The position numbers and the translations under genes were made by a program. Source: Gemmatimonadota bacterium (GTDB taxonomy: Bacteria; Gemmatimonadota; Gemmatimonadetes; Gemmatimonadales; Gemmatimonadaceae). From it: a stretch of 52,300 bases of DNA. The stretch covers positions 1 to 52,300 of the forward strand of contig CANHTA010000005.1 of NCBI GenBank assembly GCA_947463135.1. Reading direction: 5' to 3'. This document shows positions 35,862 to 44,508 of the stretch, in pieces. Position 1 is the first letter of the stretch. Each line of letters begins with the position of its first letter. Below the pieces are notes generated by a model, which saw only the letters and a list, made by a program, of their open reading frames with translations, made no database searches and was not told the DNA's origin.

Positions 35862-36241
35862 TGTCACACGCCTCCTTCATGACGGTTGAGGGGTCCATTG
35901 CGAGCGACCCCGATCCGCAGCGGCGCGCCGACCGGTTGCGCGAGGTGACCCTCACCTGTGGTGCGCGGGAGTTCCGGAAGCGTCGCGCAGGGATGATTCA
36001 TGCCATGGACGGTGGGCTCTGGCTCCACCGCCATGTGTGGTTGGGTCATCCCATGGTGCATCTCGTGAGCGTTGATCGCGCACGATTGCTGGCCTACGGC
36101 CACGCGCTGGGTCTCCCCGAGAGCCGCCTGCAATACAAGCCGCTACGTGATCCCCGTACCGATGAACGCCGGGACGCCTGGCATTGGGATCTTGGTGGTC
36201 CGGTGTATCCACCCCACGACGCGCGGTTGCTGGCCGACTGA
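35861..36241 (+). CDS. Small conserved-looking protein, DUF4031-like at best
   Basis: A 126-aa soluble protein that I do not recognise with certainty. The core WLHRHVWLGHPMVHLVSVDRARLLAYGHALGLPE followed by LQYKPLRDPRTDERRDAWHW is rich in His, Trp and Arg and resembles the short DUF4031 fold (W...HL...LL.A.ALGLP...). ATG 35861 overlaps the polA stop by one base (TAATG), so it is probably translated by reinitiation after polA. Codon usage looks like its neighbours. A role in DNA or nucleotide metabolism is suggested only by the coupling. Confidence 0.65.
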   Translation: MSHASFMTVEGSIASDPDPQRRADRLREVTLTCGAREFRKRRAGMIHAMDGGLWLHRHVWLGHPMVHLVSVDRARLLAYGHALGLPESRLQYKPLRDPRTDERRDAWHWDLGGPVYPPHDARLLAD

Positions 36242-36265
36242 TTCCGCGCGCCTTGTGGTTGCGCG

Positions 36266-37633
36266 TTACCCGCGGCGCAGATGGACGTCAGCGTCGCGCG
36301 CGGCCTGTTCCCCTTCGGGCACGTTCACTGTGGCGAGAATGGCGCCGCCAATGATGAAGAAGGCAATCACCCACAGAATGGCGCCGCGGCTGCTGCCGGT
36401 TTGACCAATCGCGATGGCGAAAATCAGCGGACCGAGAATGCCGCCGAACTTTTCGAAGACGGAGTAGAATCCGAAAAATTCACCGCTTTTGTGTTTCGGC
36501 ACCATACTCGCGAACAGCGACCGGCTGAGCGCCTGTGTGCCACCCTGGACCAAGCCCACGAGGATGGCGAGGATATAGAACTCGCGTTCGGTTTGGATGC
36601 CATAGGCATAGATGCAAATGCCGGTGTAGACCACCAGGCCCAGGAAAATGGAGCCCTTCGCCCCCAACCGACCGGCGAGTGCGCCGAAGGCGAAGGCAAA
36701 GGGAATGCCCACAAACTGGACCAGCAAAATGGCTTTGATCAGGGCAGGGCGTTCAATACCGATTTCCGTGCCAAATGCGGTAGCCATCTTGATGATGGTT
36801 TGAATGCCGTCGTTGTAAATCGTAAAGGCCAGCATGGCGAGAAACGCTTGCTTGTACTGACGCATTTCCCGCAGGGTTTCACCCAACCGGGTAAACGCCA
36901 CGACAAACGGGTTGGCCGTGGAGGTTTCATCGGCCTCGATGGTGCGCGGGGGCTCAGGGACGGTTCGCAACACCGGGAGCGAAAAGAGCAGCCACCAGAC
37001 TCCCACGGAGACGAACGCCAGCCGTGCGGGGAGCGTGGCTTGCTGGGCGGTGATCCCCTCTCCACTGGGGAGACCGAGGAGTCCCGGATTACTGATCCAC
37101 GCGAGGTTGAGGGCCAACAGTAATCCGCCACCGATGTATCCCATGGCGTAGGCGGCCGTGGATACGCGATCGATTTCCTCGTCCGATGCAATGTGCGGGA
37201 GCAGCGCTTCATAGAACGTCAGGCTGCCGGTGGCGCCGGCGATAGACAGCACGAACAGCGCGGAGGCCAGCAGCAGTTCGCCGCGGTCGATGAGGAACAT
37301 GCCAGAGGTTGCCACCACACCGATCAACATGAACGCCAGGAGAAAGCGTTTCTTGGCCGCCTTCACGTCGGCCACCGCGCCGAGAATGGGCGCCAGGATG
37401 GCGATCACGATGGCGGCCACGGTATTGGCGTAGCCCAACGATTGTGTGGCGGCCTCAGGGGTACGATTCGCCCCCGCCACCTGAATGAAGTAGATCGGGA
37501 AGACGGCCGTTGTGATAACGGTCTGCATGGCGGAGACGGCCCAGTCGTACATGGCCCAGGCGCGTAACTCGGGCCGATGGAGTCCCAGCACGTGCAACAG
37601 TCCCTTCCGGGATTCCCTGCGGGCGTCAGCCAT
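36266..37633 (-). CDS. MFS transporter, Atg22/UMF1 family
   Basis: A 455-aa membrane protein with about 12 hydrophobic helices. The N-terminus RPELRAWAMYDWAVSAMQTVITTAVFPIYF is the hallmark of the UMF1/Atg22 branch of the major facilitator superfamily, and GGTQALSRSLFASMVPKHKSGEFFGFYSVFEKFGGILGPLIF near the C-terminus is its most conserved signature. Yeast Atg22 exports amino acids from the vacuole; the bacterial substrate is not known. Charged loops ADVKAAKKRF and a short central cytoplasmic loop (PEPPRTIEADET) separate the two halves. It is transcribed alone on minus, convergent with the polA-linked small gene. Confidence 0.92.
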   Translation of the reverse strand: MADARRESRKGLLHVLGLHRPELRAWAMYDWAVSAMQTVITTAVFPIYFIQVAGANRTPEAATQSLGYANTVAAIVIAILAPILGAVADVKAAKKRFLLAFMLIGVVATSGMFLIDRGELLLASALFVLSIAGATGSLTFYEALLPHIASDEEIDRVSTAAYAMGYIGGGLLLALNLAWISNPGLLGLPSGEGITAQQATLPARLAFVSVGVWWLLFSLPVLRTVPEPPRTIEADETSTANPFVVAFTRLGETLREMRQYKQAFLAMLAFTIYNDGIQTIIKMATAFGTEIGIERPALIKAILLVQFVGIPFAFAFGALAGRLGAKGSIFLGLVVYTGICIYAYGIQTEREFYILAILVGLVQGGTQALSRSLFASMVPKHKSGEFFGFYSVFEKFGGILGPLIFAIAIGQTGSSRGAILWVIAFFIIGGAILATVNVPEGEQAARDADVHLRRG

Positions 37634-37724
37634 GAGCGGTGTTGGTGGGAAGTCTCGTGATGGACAGTATCTTGCGGCAGATTATAGTCCCTGCCCACAC
37701 ACACGCTGTCCAGTCTGCTGCATC

Positions 37725-38699
37725 ATGTCTCCGGTTTGTTCTGCGCGTAGCGCCTTCCGAAAGCGTGTCCGCCCCCTTGTGGCGGTCGCGTTGCTGTGTG
37801 CGCCCGTCGCCTGTGAGCGCCAGTCTGTGGTGCCCAACGCCGATTCTGCGGCGTCGACAGCGGGCTCAGCTATACCGGATCGCGCTGCTCCAGCTGTCTC
37901 CGGCAGCGGGTGGGACGTGGCCTCCGGCCCTTTTGTGCTGCTCCCTACGGTTGATGGCGGGTTGCTGGCGGGATCGCTGTTGCGGGCCGATGCCACGGAG
38001 CTCACCGTTGGCGATACGGTGGGGGTTGGTGTTGAATCGGCAGATGGGCGCGTGGAGCTGTTTTCGCGCAGCGGCCTGGTGGGGACGGCGCGCCTCACGG
38101 TGGAAGCGGCGCCACGCATGGGCGAAGGGTGCACCGCCTGGCCGGTGGCGCGTCTCGCCCTTGATCAGGGGCAGGCACCCGTGCCCTGGACGGCGGCGTT
38201 TGTGATGGGTCGTGTCACGGCGATACCGCTGGACTCTATTGAAGGGCTCGCGCCGCGTGATTCGGCGCGCCTCGCCAGCGATCTCACCCGTCTCGCCTCG
38301 GGATTGCGCGACGATACCAGCAGCACCTTCCGTGGCCTGCCGTTTGTTGTGGTGCGCGCCTGGCGCAGCCGTGGCCTTGATTCGGCGTTCGTGATTGCCA
38401 CCTTGGCACGCCGGGTGAATCAGGAAGACGATCCCAAGGAGGAGCGACTGGTGATCGTGGTGGATGCCATCGGCAATGACGCCAAGCGTTGGACTGTAGC
38501 GTGGCACGAACGTGCGGCCGGTCACGAAGAAGAACTGGTGGTGGCCGAACCGTTGCTGGCGTTCCGGAATATCGGGGTGGCGGAGGTGCGCTTGCTCTTT
38601 GGTCGTGATGATGGGGTGGCGCTCGGCGCTGCGGTGCTGTCGCGTTCGTCAACCGGATGGCGTGTGCTCTGGGAGAGCGCGGTCGCCGGATGTAACTGA
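37725..38699 (+). CDS. Hypothetical lipoprotein
   Basis: A 324-aa protein with a lipoprotein signal, MSPVCSARSAFRKRVRPLVAVALLCAPVAC, the lipobox cysteine at residue 30. The mature part begins with an Ala/Ser-rich linker, then a compact region with beta-hairpin-like strands (VELFSRSGLVGTARLTVEA) and a C-terminal EELVVAEPLLAFRNIGVAEVRLLFGRDDGVALGAAVLSR. No known domain or catalytic motif is recognised. The frame is open back to 37512, inside the divergent transporter gene; ATG 37725 begins the signal peptide. It precedes tex by 84 nt, which includes a GGTCG/CGACC hairpin, so it may form its own unit. Confidence 0.75.
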   Translation: MSPVCSARSAFRKRVRPLVAVALLCAPVACERQSVVPNADSAASTAGSAIPDRAAPAVSGSGWDVASGPFVLLPTVDGGLLAGSLLRADATELTVGDTVGVGVESADGRVELFSRSGLVGTARLTVEAAPRMGEGCTAWPVARLALDQGQAPVPWTAAFVMGRVTAIPLDSIEGLAPRDSARLASDLTRLASGLRDDTSSTFRGLPFVVVRAWRSRGLDSAFVIATLARRVNQEDDPKEERLVIVVDAIGNDAKRWTVAWHERAAGHEEELVVAEPLLAFRNIGVAEVRLLFGRDDGVALGAAVLSRSSTGWRVLWESAVAGCN

Positions 38700-38783
38700 T
38701 TCCGTGTTGGTCGAGGCAACCGACCATCCGCCCGAAACGCAAGCCGTGGAATTCGGTTCGTCTGCTGCATAGAATCCGCGCAC

Positions 38784-41132
38784 ATGACTGAGACGCTTGC
38801 TCCCGCCATCGTTGCGCGTGTCGCGACGGAACTCTCGCTGAACCCGCAACAGGTTCAGCGCACGCTTGCCCTCTTTGCTGAGGGGGCCACTCTTCCTTTT
38901 GTCGCCCGATACCGGAAGGAAATCACCGGGGGGTTGGACGAGGTGCAGCTGCGCGATGTCCGCGAGCGCGCCGAGTATCTGCACGAACTTGAGGAGCGTC
39001 GGTCGGCGGTGCTCAAGAGTATTGACGAACAGGGCAAGCTTGATGATGCGCTGAAGGCCTCCATTCTGGCGGTGGACACCAAACAGGCGCTGGAGGATCT
39101 CTATCTTCCCTTCAAGCCCAAGCGTCGTACACGCGCCATGATTGCCCGTGAACGCGGACTTGGGCCGTTGGCGGAAGGGATGTGGAGTGGGGCGCTGGAT
39201 GATGCGGCGGCGCTGGCCACGGCGGCGGGGCACCTGCTGCCGGAGCTGGACGGAAAACCGTCTGAGGTGCCCACGGTAGAGGCGGCGTTGCAGGGCGCCC
39301 GGGATATTCTCTCCGAGCAGGTGGCCGAGGACGCGCTGATCCGCGGCTGGGTGCGCGAGATCACGCGTGCCAAAGGGGTGGTGAAGAGTAGTGTGATGAC
39401 GGGCAAGGCCAGCGACGACTCGAAGTACAAAGACTACTTCGATTATGCAGAGTCGTTGGGCACCATTCCCAGTCATCGCATGCTGGCGATTCGTCGTGGG
39501 GAAACGGAAGGGGAGTTGCTGTGGCGCGTGGAAGCGCCGGTGGAAGAGATCACGGCGCGCATGGTGCGTGAGGTGATCGGCCATCGGACGGCATCGCAAC
39601 AGCTCACCCTGGTGGCGACGGACGCGTACAAGCGGTTGCTCTCACCGGCGATTGAAGTGGAATTGCGGGTGGAGCTTAAGACGCGTGCTGATGATGAAGC
39701 GATCACGATTTTCGGGCGCAATCTTGAGCAGCTGCTGTTGTCGTCGCCGGCCGGCGAGAAGCGGGTGATTGGTTTGGATCCCGGCTTTCGTACCGGCGTG
39801 AAGGTAGCCGTGGTGAGCGCAACCGGGGCCTTGGTGCACACCGACACGTTGTACTTGCATCAGGAAGACCGGTTCGCCGGCGCCATCCGCTCGCTGTTGC
39901 AGCGCTTTACCCCGGAGCTGATTGCCATTGGCAATGGCACGGCGAGCCGGGAAACCGAGACGCTCACCAAGGCGGCCATGCGAGAGCTCGATCCGCCGGC
40001 TGGTGGTGAACGTCCGCAGGTGGTGGTGGTGAACGAGGCCGGTGCCTCGGTGTACTCCGCCTCGGATTTGGCGCGGGCGGAGTTCCCCGAGCTTGATGTG
40101 TCATTACGTGGCGCGGTCTCCATTGCCCGTCGTCTGCAGGATCCGCTGGCGGAATTGGTGAAGATTGACCCGAAGAGCATCGGGGTCGGTCAGTATCAGC
40201 ACGATGTCAATCAGACGCGCCTCAAGCAGCGTCTTGATGACATCGTGGAAAGCTGCGTGAACCGCGTGGGGGTTGAGGTGAACACCGCGTCGGCGGCGCT
40301 GTTGGGATATGTCGCCGGTATCGGCCCCGGGCTGGCGCAGGCCATCGTGTCGTTGCGTGATCAGCGGGGACGTTTGCTTTCCCGCGCCGACCTCAAGGAG
40401 GTCCCGCGTCTTGGGGCCAAAGCCTTTGAGCAGGCGGCTGGCTTTCTCCGGGTCCGTGGTGGCGTGCATCCGCTGGATGCCAGCGCCGTTCACCCCGAGC
40501 GGTATGCCCTCGTGGAGCGGATGGCCAAGGACATCAAGGCCGACGTCCGCACCTTGATCGGCAACGATGCGCTGGTGGATGCCATCGAACTGCGGCAGTA
40601 CGTGAGTGATGACGTCGGGATGCCCACGTTGCGGGATATCGTGGCGGAGCTCAAGAAGCCCGGCCGCGATCCCCGGGCGGCCTTTGAGCCGCCGGCATTT
40701 CGAGATGACATTCAGAAGCCGTCCGATCTGTTGGCGGGCATGGTGCTCGAGGGGGTGGTCACCAACATCGTCGCGTTCGGTGCCTTTGTGGACATTGGGG
40801 TGCACCAGGATGGGTTGGTGCATGTCAGTCAACTGGCCGATCGCTTCATTAAGGACCCCAACGACGCGGTGAAGGTGGGGCAGAAGGTCTCGGTGACGGT
40901 ACAGGCGATCGATTTGGCTCGTGGCCGGATCGCCTTGAGCATGCGAAGCGATGGTGGCAGTGGCGCCGGGAAGCCGCAGGGGGGCGCTGAACGTGGCAAC
41001 GACGGCACCCGGCGCGATGTGACCTCAAATGCCCGTGGGCCTGCACGGCCGTCGTCGAAGCCTACGCCGGCGGCGAAGCCCTTCGTTCCCACCAAGGGCT
41101 CGGTTGCCCCCAACGGGATTCGTTTCAAATAG
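38784..41132 (+). CDS. tex: Tex-family transcription accessory protein
   Basis: A 782-aa Tex protein. The N-terminal helical domain (ALFAEGATLPFVARYRKEITGGLDEVQLR) is diagnostic, then the YqgF/RNase H-like core (VIGLDPGFRTGVKVAVVSATGALV), the helix-hairpin-helix region (AGIGPGLAQAIVSLRDQRGRLLSRADLKEVPRLG) and the S1 RNA-binding domain near 650-720 (LAGMVLEGVVTNIVAFGAFVDIGVHQDGLVHVS). It binds nucleic acid and influences transcription and ribosome-related processes. The last 60 residues are a Gly/Pro/Lys-rich disordered tail. ATG 38784 starts the standard N-terminus. It is followed by a SNF2-type helicase after 37 nt, so they may be cotranscribed. Confidence 0.95.
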   Translation: MTETLAPAIVARVATELSLNPQQVQRTLALFAEGATLPFVARYRKEITGGLDEVQLRDVRERAEYLHELEERRSAVLKSIDEQGKLDDALKASILAVDTKQALEDLYLPFKPKRRTRAMIARERGLGPLAEGMWSGALDDAAALATAAGHLLPELDGKPSEVPTVEAALQGARDILSEQVAEDALIRGWVREITRAKGVVKSSVMTGKASDDSKYKDYFDYAESLGTIPSHRMLAIRRGETEGELLWRVEAPVEEITARMVREVIGHRTASQQLTLVATDAYKRLLSPAIEVELRVELKTRADDEAITIFGRNLEQLLLSSPAGEKRVIGLDPGFRTGVKVAVVSATGALVHTDTLYLHQEDRFAGAIRSLLQRFTPELIAIGNGTASRETETLTKAAMRELDPPAGGERPQVVVVNEAGASVYSASDLARAEFPELDVSLRGAVSIARRLQDPLAELVKIDPKSIGVGQYQHDVNQTRLKQRLDDIVESCVNRVGVEVNTASAALLGYVAGIGPGLAQAIVSLRDQRGRLLSRADLKEVPRLGAKAFEQAAGFLRVRGGVHPLDASAVHPERYALVERMAKDIKADVRTLIGNDALVDAIELRQYVSDDVGMPTLRDIVAELKKPGRDPRAAFEPPAFRDDIQKPSDLLAGMVLEGVVTNIVAFGAFVDIGVHQDGLVHVSQLADRFIKDPNDAVKVGQKVSVTVQAIDLARGRIALSMRSDGGSGAGKPQGGAERGNDGTRRDVTSNARGPARPSSKPTPAAKPFVPTKGSVAPNGIRFK

Positions 41133-41169
41133 CAGCCGTTGGTGAGGGAGCGGTTAGACTTCACCGGAC

Positions 41170-44100
41170 ATGATTCCTGTCTTGCTTGCGCAGTGCTTTT
41201 CCTCGGGTATCCGCGAACGCGGGGACGCCTACCTCGATCCGTCGGTGCTCACCCTTGAGCAGGTGGATGCGGGTGCGGCAACCGGCGTGGTGCAGGGCAC
41301 CCGTCCGTATGGGGTGTTCCTGCGCTCTCGGCCGGGGCGGCTGCATTTGGGGTGCAGCTGCCCGCACGGACAGGAGCATGGCGCCTGTAAGCATCTGTGG
41401 GCGTTGCTGCGTGTGCTCGATGAGCAGGGCACGCTTGAGCCGCTGCTGGCCACGGCCGCCTCATCGTCGGCCGAACCGCAGGTCAGCTTTGAACGCCATC
41501 CCTTGGCGGTCATGAAGCCGCAGCCCAGAGCGGCTGAGGTGCCACCGGTTCCAACGGCTGCTTGGCAGGTGGCGCTCCGCGAAACCAGCGGGCGTCAACG
41601 CTCGGTGTTTACCGACGTGCGGGTGACCAATCGTGCCACCGCGCTTCCTGACGACCGGCGGATTGTGTATCTCGTGCATCTCACCGAGAGCGCGTCCCAC
41701 CGGGGGCTTCGGGTGGAAGTCATGACGCAGCGGCGCGACCGGGACCGTGCATGGGACGAACTGAAGCACTTCCCGTATTCCTTGGAGGCATGGTGCAACG
41801 CCCCCGATCCGGTTGATCGCCAACTCGCGGAAATGCTGTTGGGAAGCTCGGACGCAGAGGGGATCACCACGATGCCGACGGGCGGCTTTATTGTGCGGCC
41901 GCGCGCGTATCGCACCACGCTGCGCATGCTCTGCGATACGGGGCGGACGCGCTTGCGCAGCAATCGTCCATCGCTCGACGCCCGCCTGATTTCCTGGGAC
42001 GACGGCACGCCATGGCAGGTTGCCATGCGCCTCGATCGACCGACGCCGGATGGCTACCAGTTAGTTGGTGAGTTGGTGCGCGAGGACACGGTCCGCCTGC
42101 TGAGTGAAGCGAGCTGGCTGCATGAATCGGGGCTCGTGCTCTTTGGCGAAACGCTCTCCCGCCTTGATAGTGATCAGGTGTGGCCCCTCGTACAGAAGCT
42201 GTGGACGGCGGGTGAATTTGAGTTGGGTGATGATCCGTCGGCGTTTTTGGCGGAGTACCACGCGCTGCGCAACATGCCGCGCCTGTCGCTGCCCGATGGC
42301 GAGATGCAGATCGAAAGCGATGCGGCACCACTGCCGATGGTACGGGTAAGCAGCGCTGGCGGCTCGTGGCGCTCGTCGCCGTCGTGGCTGACGCTGCGCT
42401 TTCGCTACGGCGCGGAGTTTGTGGATGCCGTGTCAACGGCCGCCACCTGTTTCGACCGGAAAACCCGCACGCTGTATCGCCGTCGTATGGCCGCCGAGCG
42501 GAATGCAATGACGCGACTGCGTGCGCTGGGGGCGCAGGAGATGTTTTCCTACGCCGAGGGCCGCCTGTCACTGGTGGTGCAGCCGCACACGTTGCCGCGA
42601 TTGATCTCCACGCTGGCGCGTGAGGGGTGGTTGATCGAGTCGGATGGGGCCACGTTTGTGGCGCCGGGGCCGTTGCAGGTTCGGGTCACGTCAGGGATTG
42701 ATTGGTTCGATCTCACCGGCACGGTGCGCTATGGTGAGCACGAGCTGTCGTTGCCGGACTTGCTCGCGGCCATGGAAGAAGGCCGTGATATGATCGAGTT
42801 CGGAGACGGCGTGGTGGGGTTCCTCCCTGAGGAGTCGCTGGACGAACTGCGGGCGCTGCTGGCCATTGGCGTGCGTCGCGGTCACGGGATCCGATTCCGG
42901 TCGTCGCAGCTGGCGTTACTCGATGTGCTCTTGGCGGCGCTTCCCGACGTGGACGTTGATGAGACCCTTGCTGCCGGTCGTGCCGAACTCAGAAAGTTTG
43001 AGGGGGTGCGCACGGTGCCGGTGCCCCGCGGTTTCGTGGGGACGTTGCGCGGGTATCAGGAAGACGGGTTGTCCTGGTTCGGTTTCCTGCGGCGCTTTGC
43101 CTTGGGTGGATGTTTGGCCGATGACATGGGTCTCGGCAAAACCATTCAGGTGCTCGCGATGCTGGAGGCCCGACGCGAGGAGGGTGCCGGTTTATCGCTG
43201 CTGGTCGTGCCGCGCTCGCTCGTGTTCAACTGGGTCCGTGAGGCGGCACGCTTCACGCCGCAGCTGGTGGTGCATGATCTCAGCCACGCCGATCGGTCGA
43301 TAGAGGATCTCGATTCGGTGGAGGCCCACCTGGCGATTACCACGTATGGCACGTTGCGTCGCGACATCGCCCGACTGGGATCCCGGCGCTTTGACTATGT
43401 CATTCTTGATGAGGCGCAGGCCATCAAGAACGCCGGCACCGCAACGGCCAAGGCCTGCCGGTTGCTGCAAGCCGACCATCGCCTCGCGCTGAGCGGCACG
43501 CCCATTGAGAATCGTATTGAGGAGCTTTGGAGTTTGTTTGAGTTCCTCAATCCGGGCATGTTGGGGGCGGCGACGACCTTCAGCTCCGCTACCCGTACGC
43601 TGGCCACGTTGCAACCGAATGCCTCCGGGGGATCGGCGCAGGAGCTGTTGTCGCGCGCGTTGCGCCCCGTGGTGTTGCGTCGCACCAAGGCCATGGTGGC
43701 CAAGGAACTGCCGGCACGGATCGAGCAAACCATTGAAGTGGAGCTCGAGCCATCACAGCGGGCCTTTTACGAACAGTTGCGCAGTCAGTACGCCACGAGT
43801 TTGCTCGATCGGGTGGAGCGCGATGGTATTGGCAAGTCGCGTATGCACATCTTGGAAGCGTTGCTGCGGTTACGTCAGGCCGCATGCCATCCAGGGCTGG
43901 TTGATCCAACAAAGGCCTCACTCCCCTCGGCGAAACTCGATGCCGTGGTCCCCGCGTTGCAGGAGATCGCGGCGGAAGGGAATAAGGTGTTGGTGTTCTC
44001 GCAGTTCACCAGTTTCCTGTCGTTGTTGCGCGCGCGTCTCGATGCAATGGAGCTGCCGTACGAGTATCTCGACGGACGCACGCGCGATCGTCAGGCCCGT

Positions 44101-44433
44101 GTCGACCGGTTTCAGTCGGCCGATGGTCCGCCGCTGTTTCTCATCAGCCTGAAGGCTGGGGGACACGGGCTCAATCTCACCGCCGCGGAGTACGTGTACC
44201 TGCTTGATCCGTGGTGGAATCCCGCGGTGGAAGCACAGGCTATCGACCGGGCGCACCGCATTGGGCAGACCAGTCAGGTGATCGCCACCCGCGTGGTGGC
44301 ACGCGACACCATTGAGTCGAAGATTCTCGAACTACAGGCCAGCAAGCGGGCATTGGCCGACGCCATCCTCAGCGAGGACAGAGGCGGGTTGGCGGCGGTG
44401 GGTCGGGAAGAGCTGCAGTTGCTGCTTGGGTAA
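41170..44433 (+). CDS. SWIM zinc-finger SNF2-family helicase
   Basis: A 1087-aa helicase. The N-terminal SWIM zinc finger is CSCPHGQEHGACKH (near 60-75), used for DNA or protein contact. Residues 110-600 are a poorly conserved middle region. The SNF2 ATPase follows: Walker A DDMGLGKTIQ, motif Ia LLVVPRSLVFNWVREAARF, motif II DEAQAIKN, motif III SGTPIENR, and in the second lobe KVLVFSQFTSFLSLL, LISLKAGGHGLNLT and DPWWNPAVEAQAIDRAHRIGQ. It probably translocates on duplex DNA in repair or transcription contexts, in line with RapA/HepA-like bacterial SNF2 proteins. It starts 37 nt after tex. The 3' end is followed by the second G-rich inverted repeat. Confidence 0.93.
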   Translation: MIPVLLAQCFSSGIRERGDAYLDPSVLTLEQVDAGAATGVVQGTRPYGVFLRSRPGRLHLGCSCPHGQEHGACKHLWALLRVLDEQGTLEPLLATAASSSAEPQVSFERHPLAVMKPQPRAAEVPPVPTAAWQVALRETSGRQRSVFTDVRVTNRATALPDDRRIVYLVHLTESASHRGLRVEVMTQRRDRDRAWDELKHFPYSLEAWCNAPDPVDRQLAEMLLGSSDAEGITTMPTGGFIVRPRAYRTTLRMLCDTGRTRLRSNRPSLDARLISWDDGTPWQVAMRLDRPTPDGYQLVGELVREDTVRLLSEASWLHESGLVLFGETLSRLDSDQVWPLVQKLWTAGEFELGDDPSAFLAEYHALRNMPRLSLPDGEMQIESDAAPLPMVRVSSAGGSWRSSPSWLTLRFRYGAEFVDAVSTAATCFDRKTRTLYRRRMAAERNAMTRLRALGAQEMFSYAEGRLSLVVQPHTLPRLISTLAREGWLIESDGATFVAPGPLQVRVTSGIDWFDLTGTVRYGEHELSLPDLLAAMEEGRDMIEFGDGVVGFLPEESLDELRALLAIGVRRGHGIRFRSSQLALLDVLLAALPDVDVDETLAAGRAELRKFEGVRTVPVPRGFVGTLRGYQEDGLSWFGFLRRFALGGCLADDMGLGKTIQVLAMLEARREEGAGLSLLVVPRSLVFNWVREAARFTPQLVVHDLSHADRSIEDLDSVEAHLAITTYGTLRRDIARLGSRRFDYVILDEAQAIKNAGTATAKACRLLQADHRLALSGTPIENRIEELWSLFEFLNPGMLGAATTFSSATRTLATLQPNASGGSAQELLSRALRPVVLRRTKAMVAKELPARIEQTIEVELEPSQRAFYEQLRSQYATSLLDRVERDGIGKSRMHILEALLRLRQAACHPGLVDPTKASLPSAKLDAVVPALQEIAAEGNKVLVFSQFTSFLSLLRARLDAMELPYEYLDGRTRDRQARVDRFQSADGPPLFLISLKAGGHGLNLTAAEYVYLLDPWWNPAVEAQAIDRAHRIGQTSQVIATRVVARDTIESKILELQASKRALADAILSEDRGGLAAVGREELQLLLG

Positions 44434-44435
44434 CT

Positions 44436-44508
44436 GCGGAGTATGGGGTAGGGAGTAGGGGGTAGGGAGTCTGGCTCCGTACCCCCTACTCCGTACTCCC
44501 TACTTCGC
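44436..44508. repeat. G-rich long inverted repeat, copy 2
   Basis: Two 33-nt arms (44436-44468 and 44476-44508) flank a 7-nt loop; 28 of 33 positions pair. The arms repeat the GGGAGTA/GGGGGTA heptads of the copy at 16654-16732, and the right arms of the two copies share about 26 nearly identical bases. The left arm has four G-runs with short spacers and could fold as a G-quadruplex. It starts 2 nt after the helicase stop and runs into the last codons of the converging dipeptidase gene. Confidence 0.8.
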
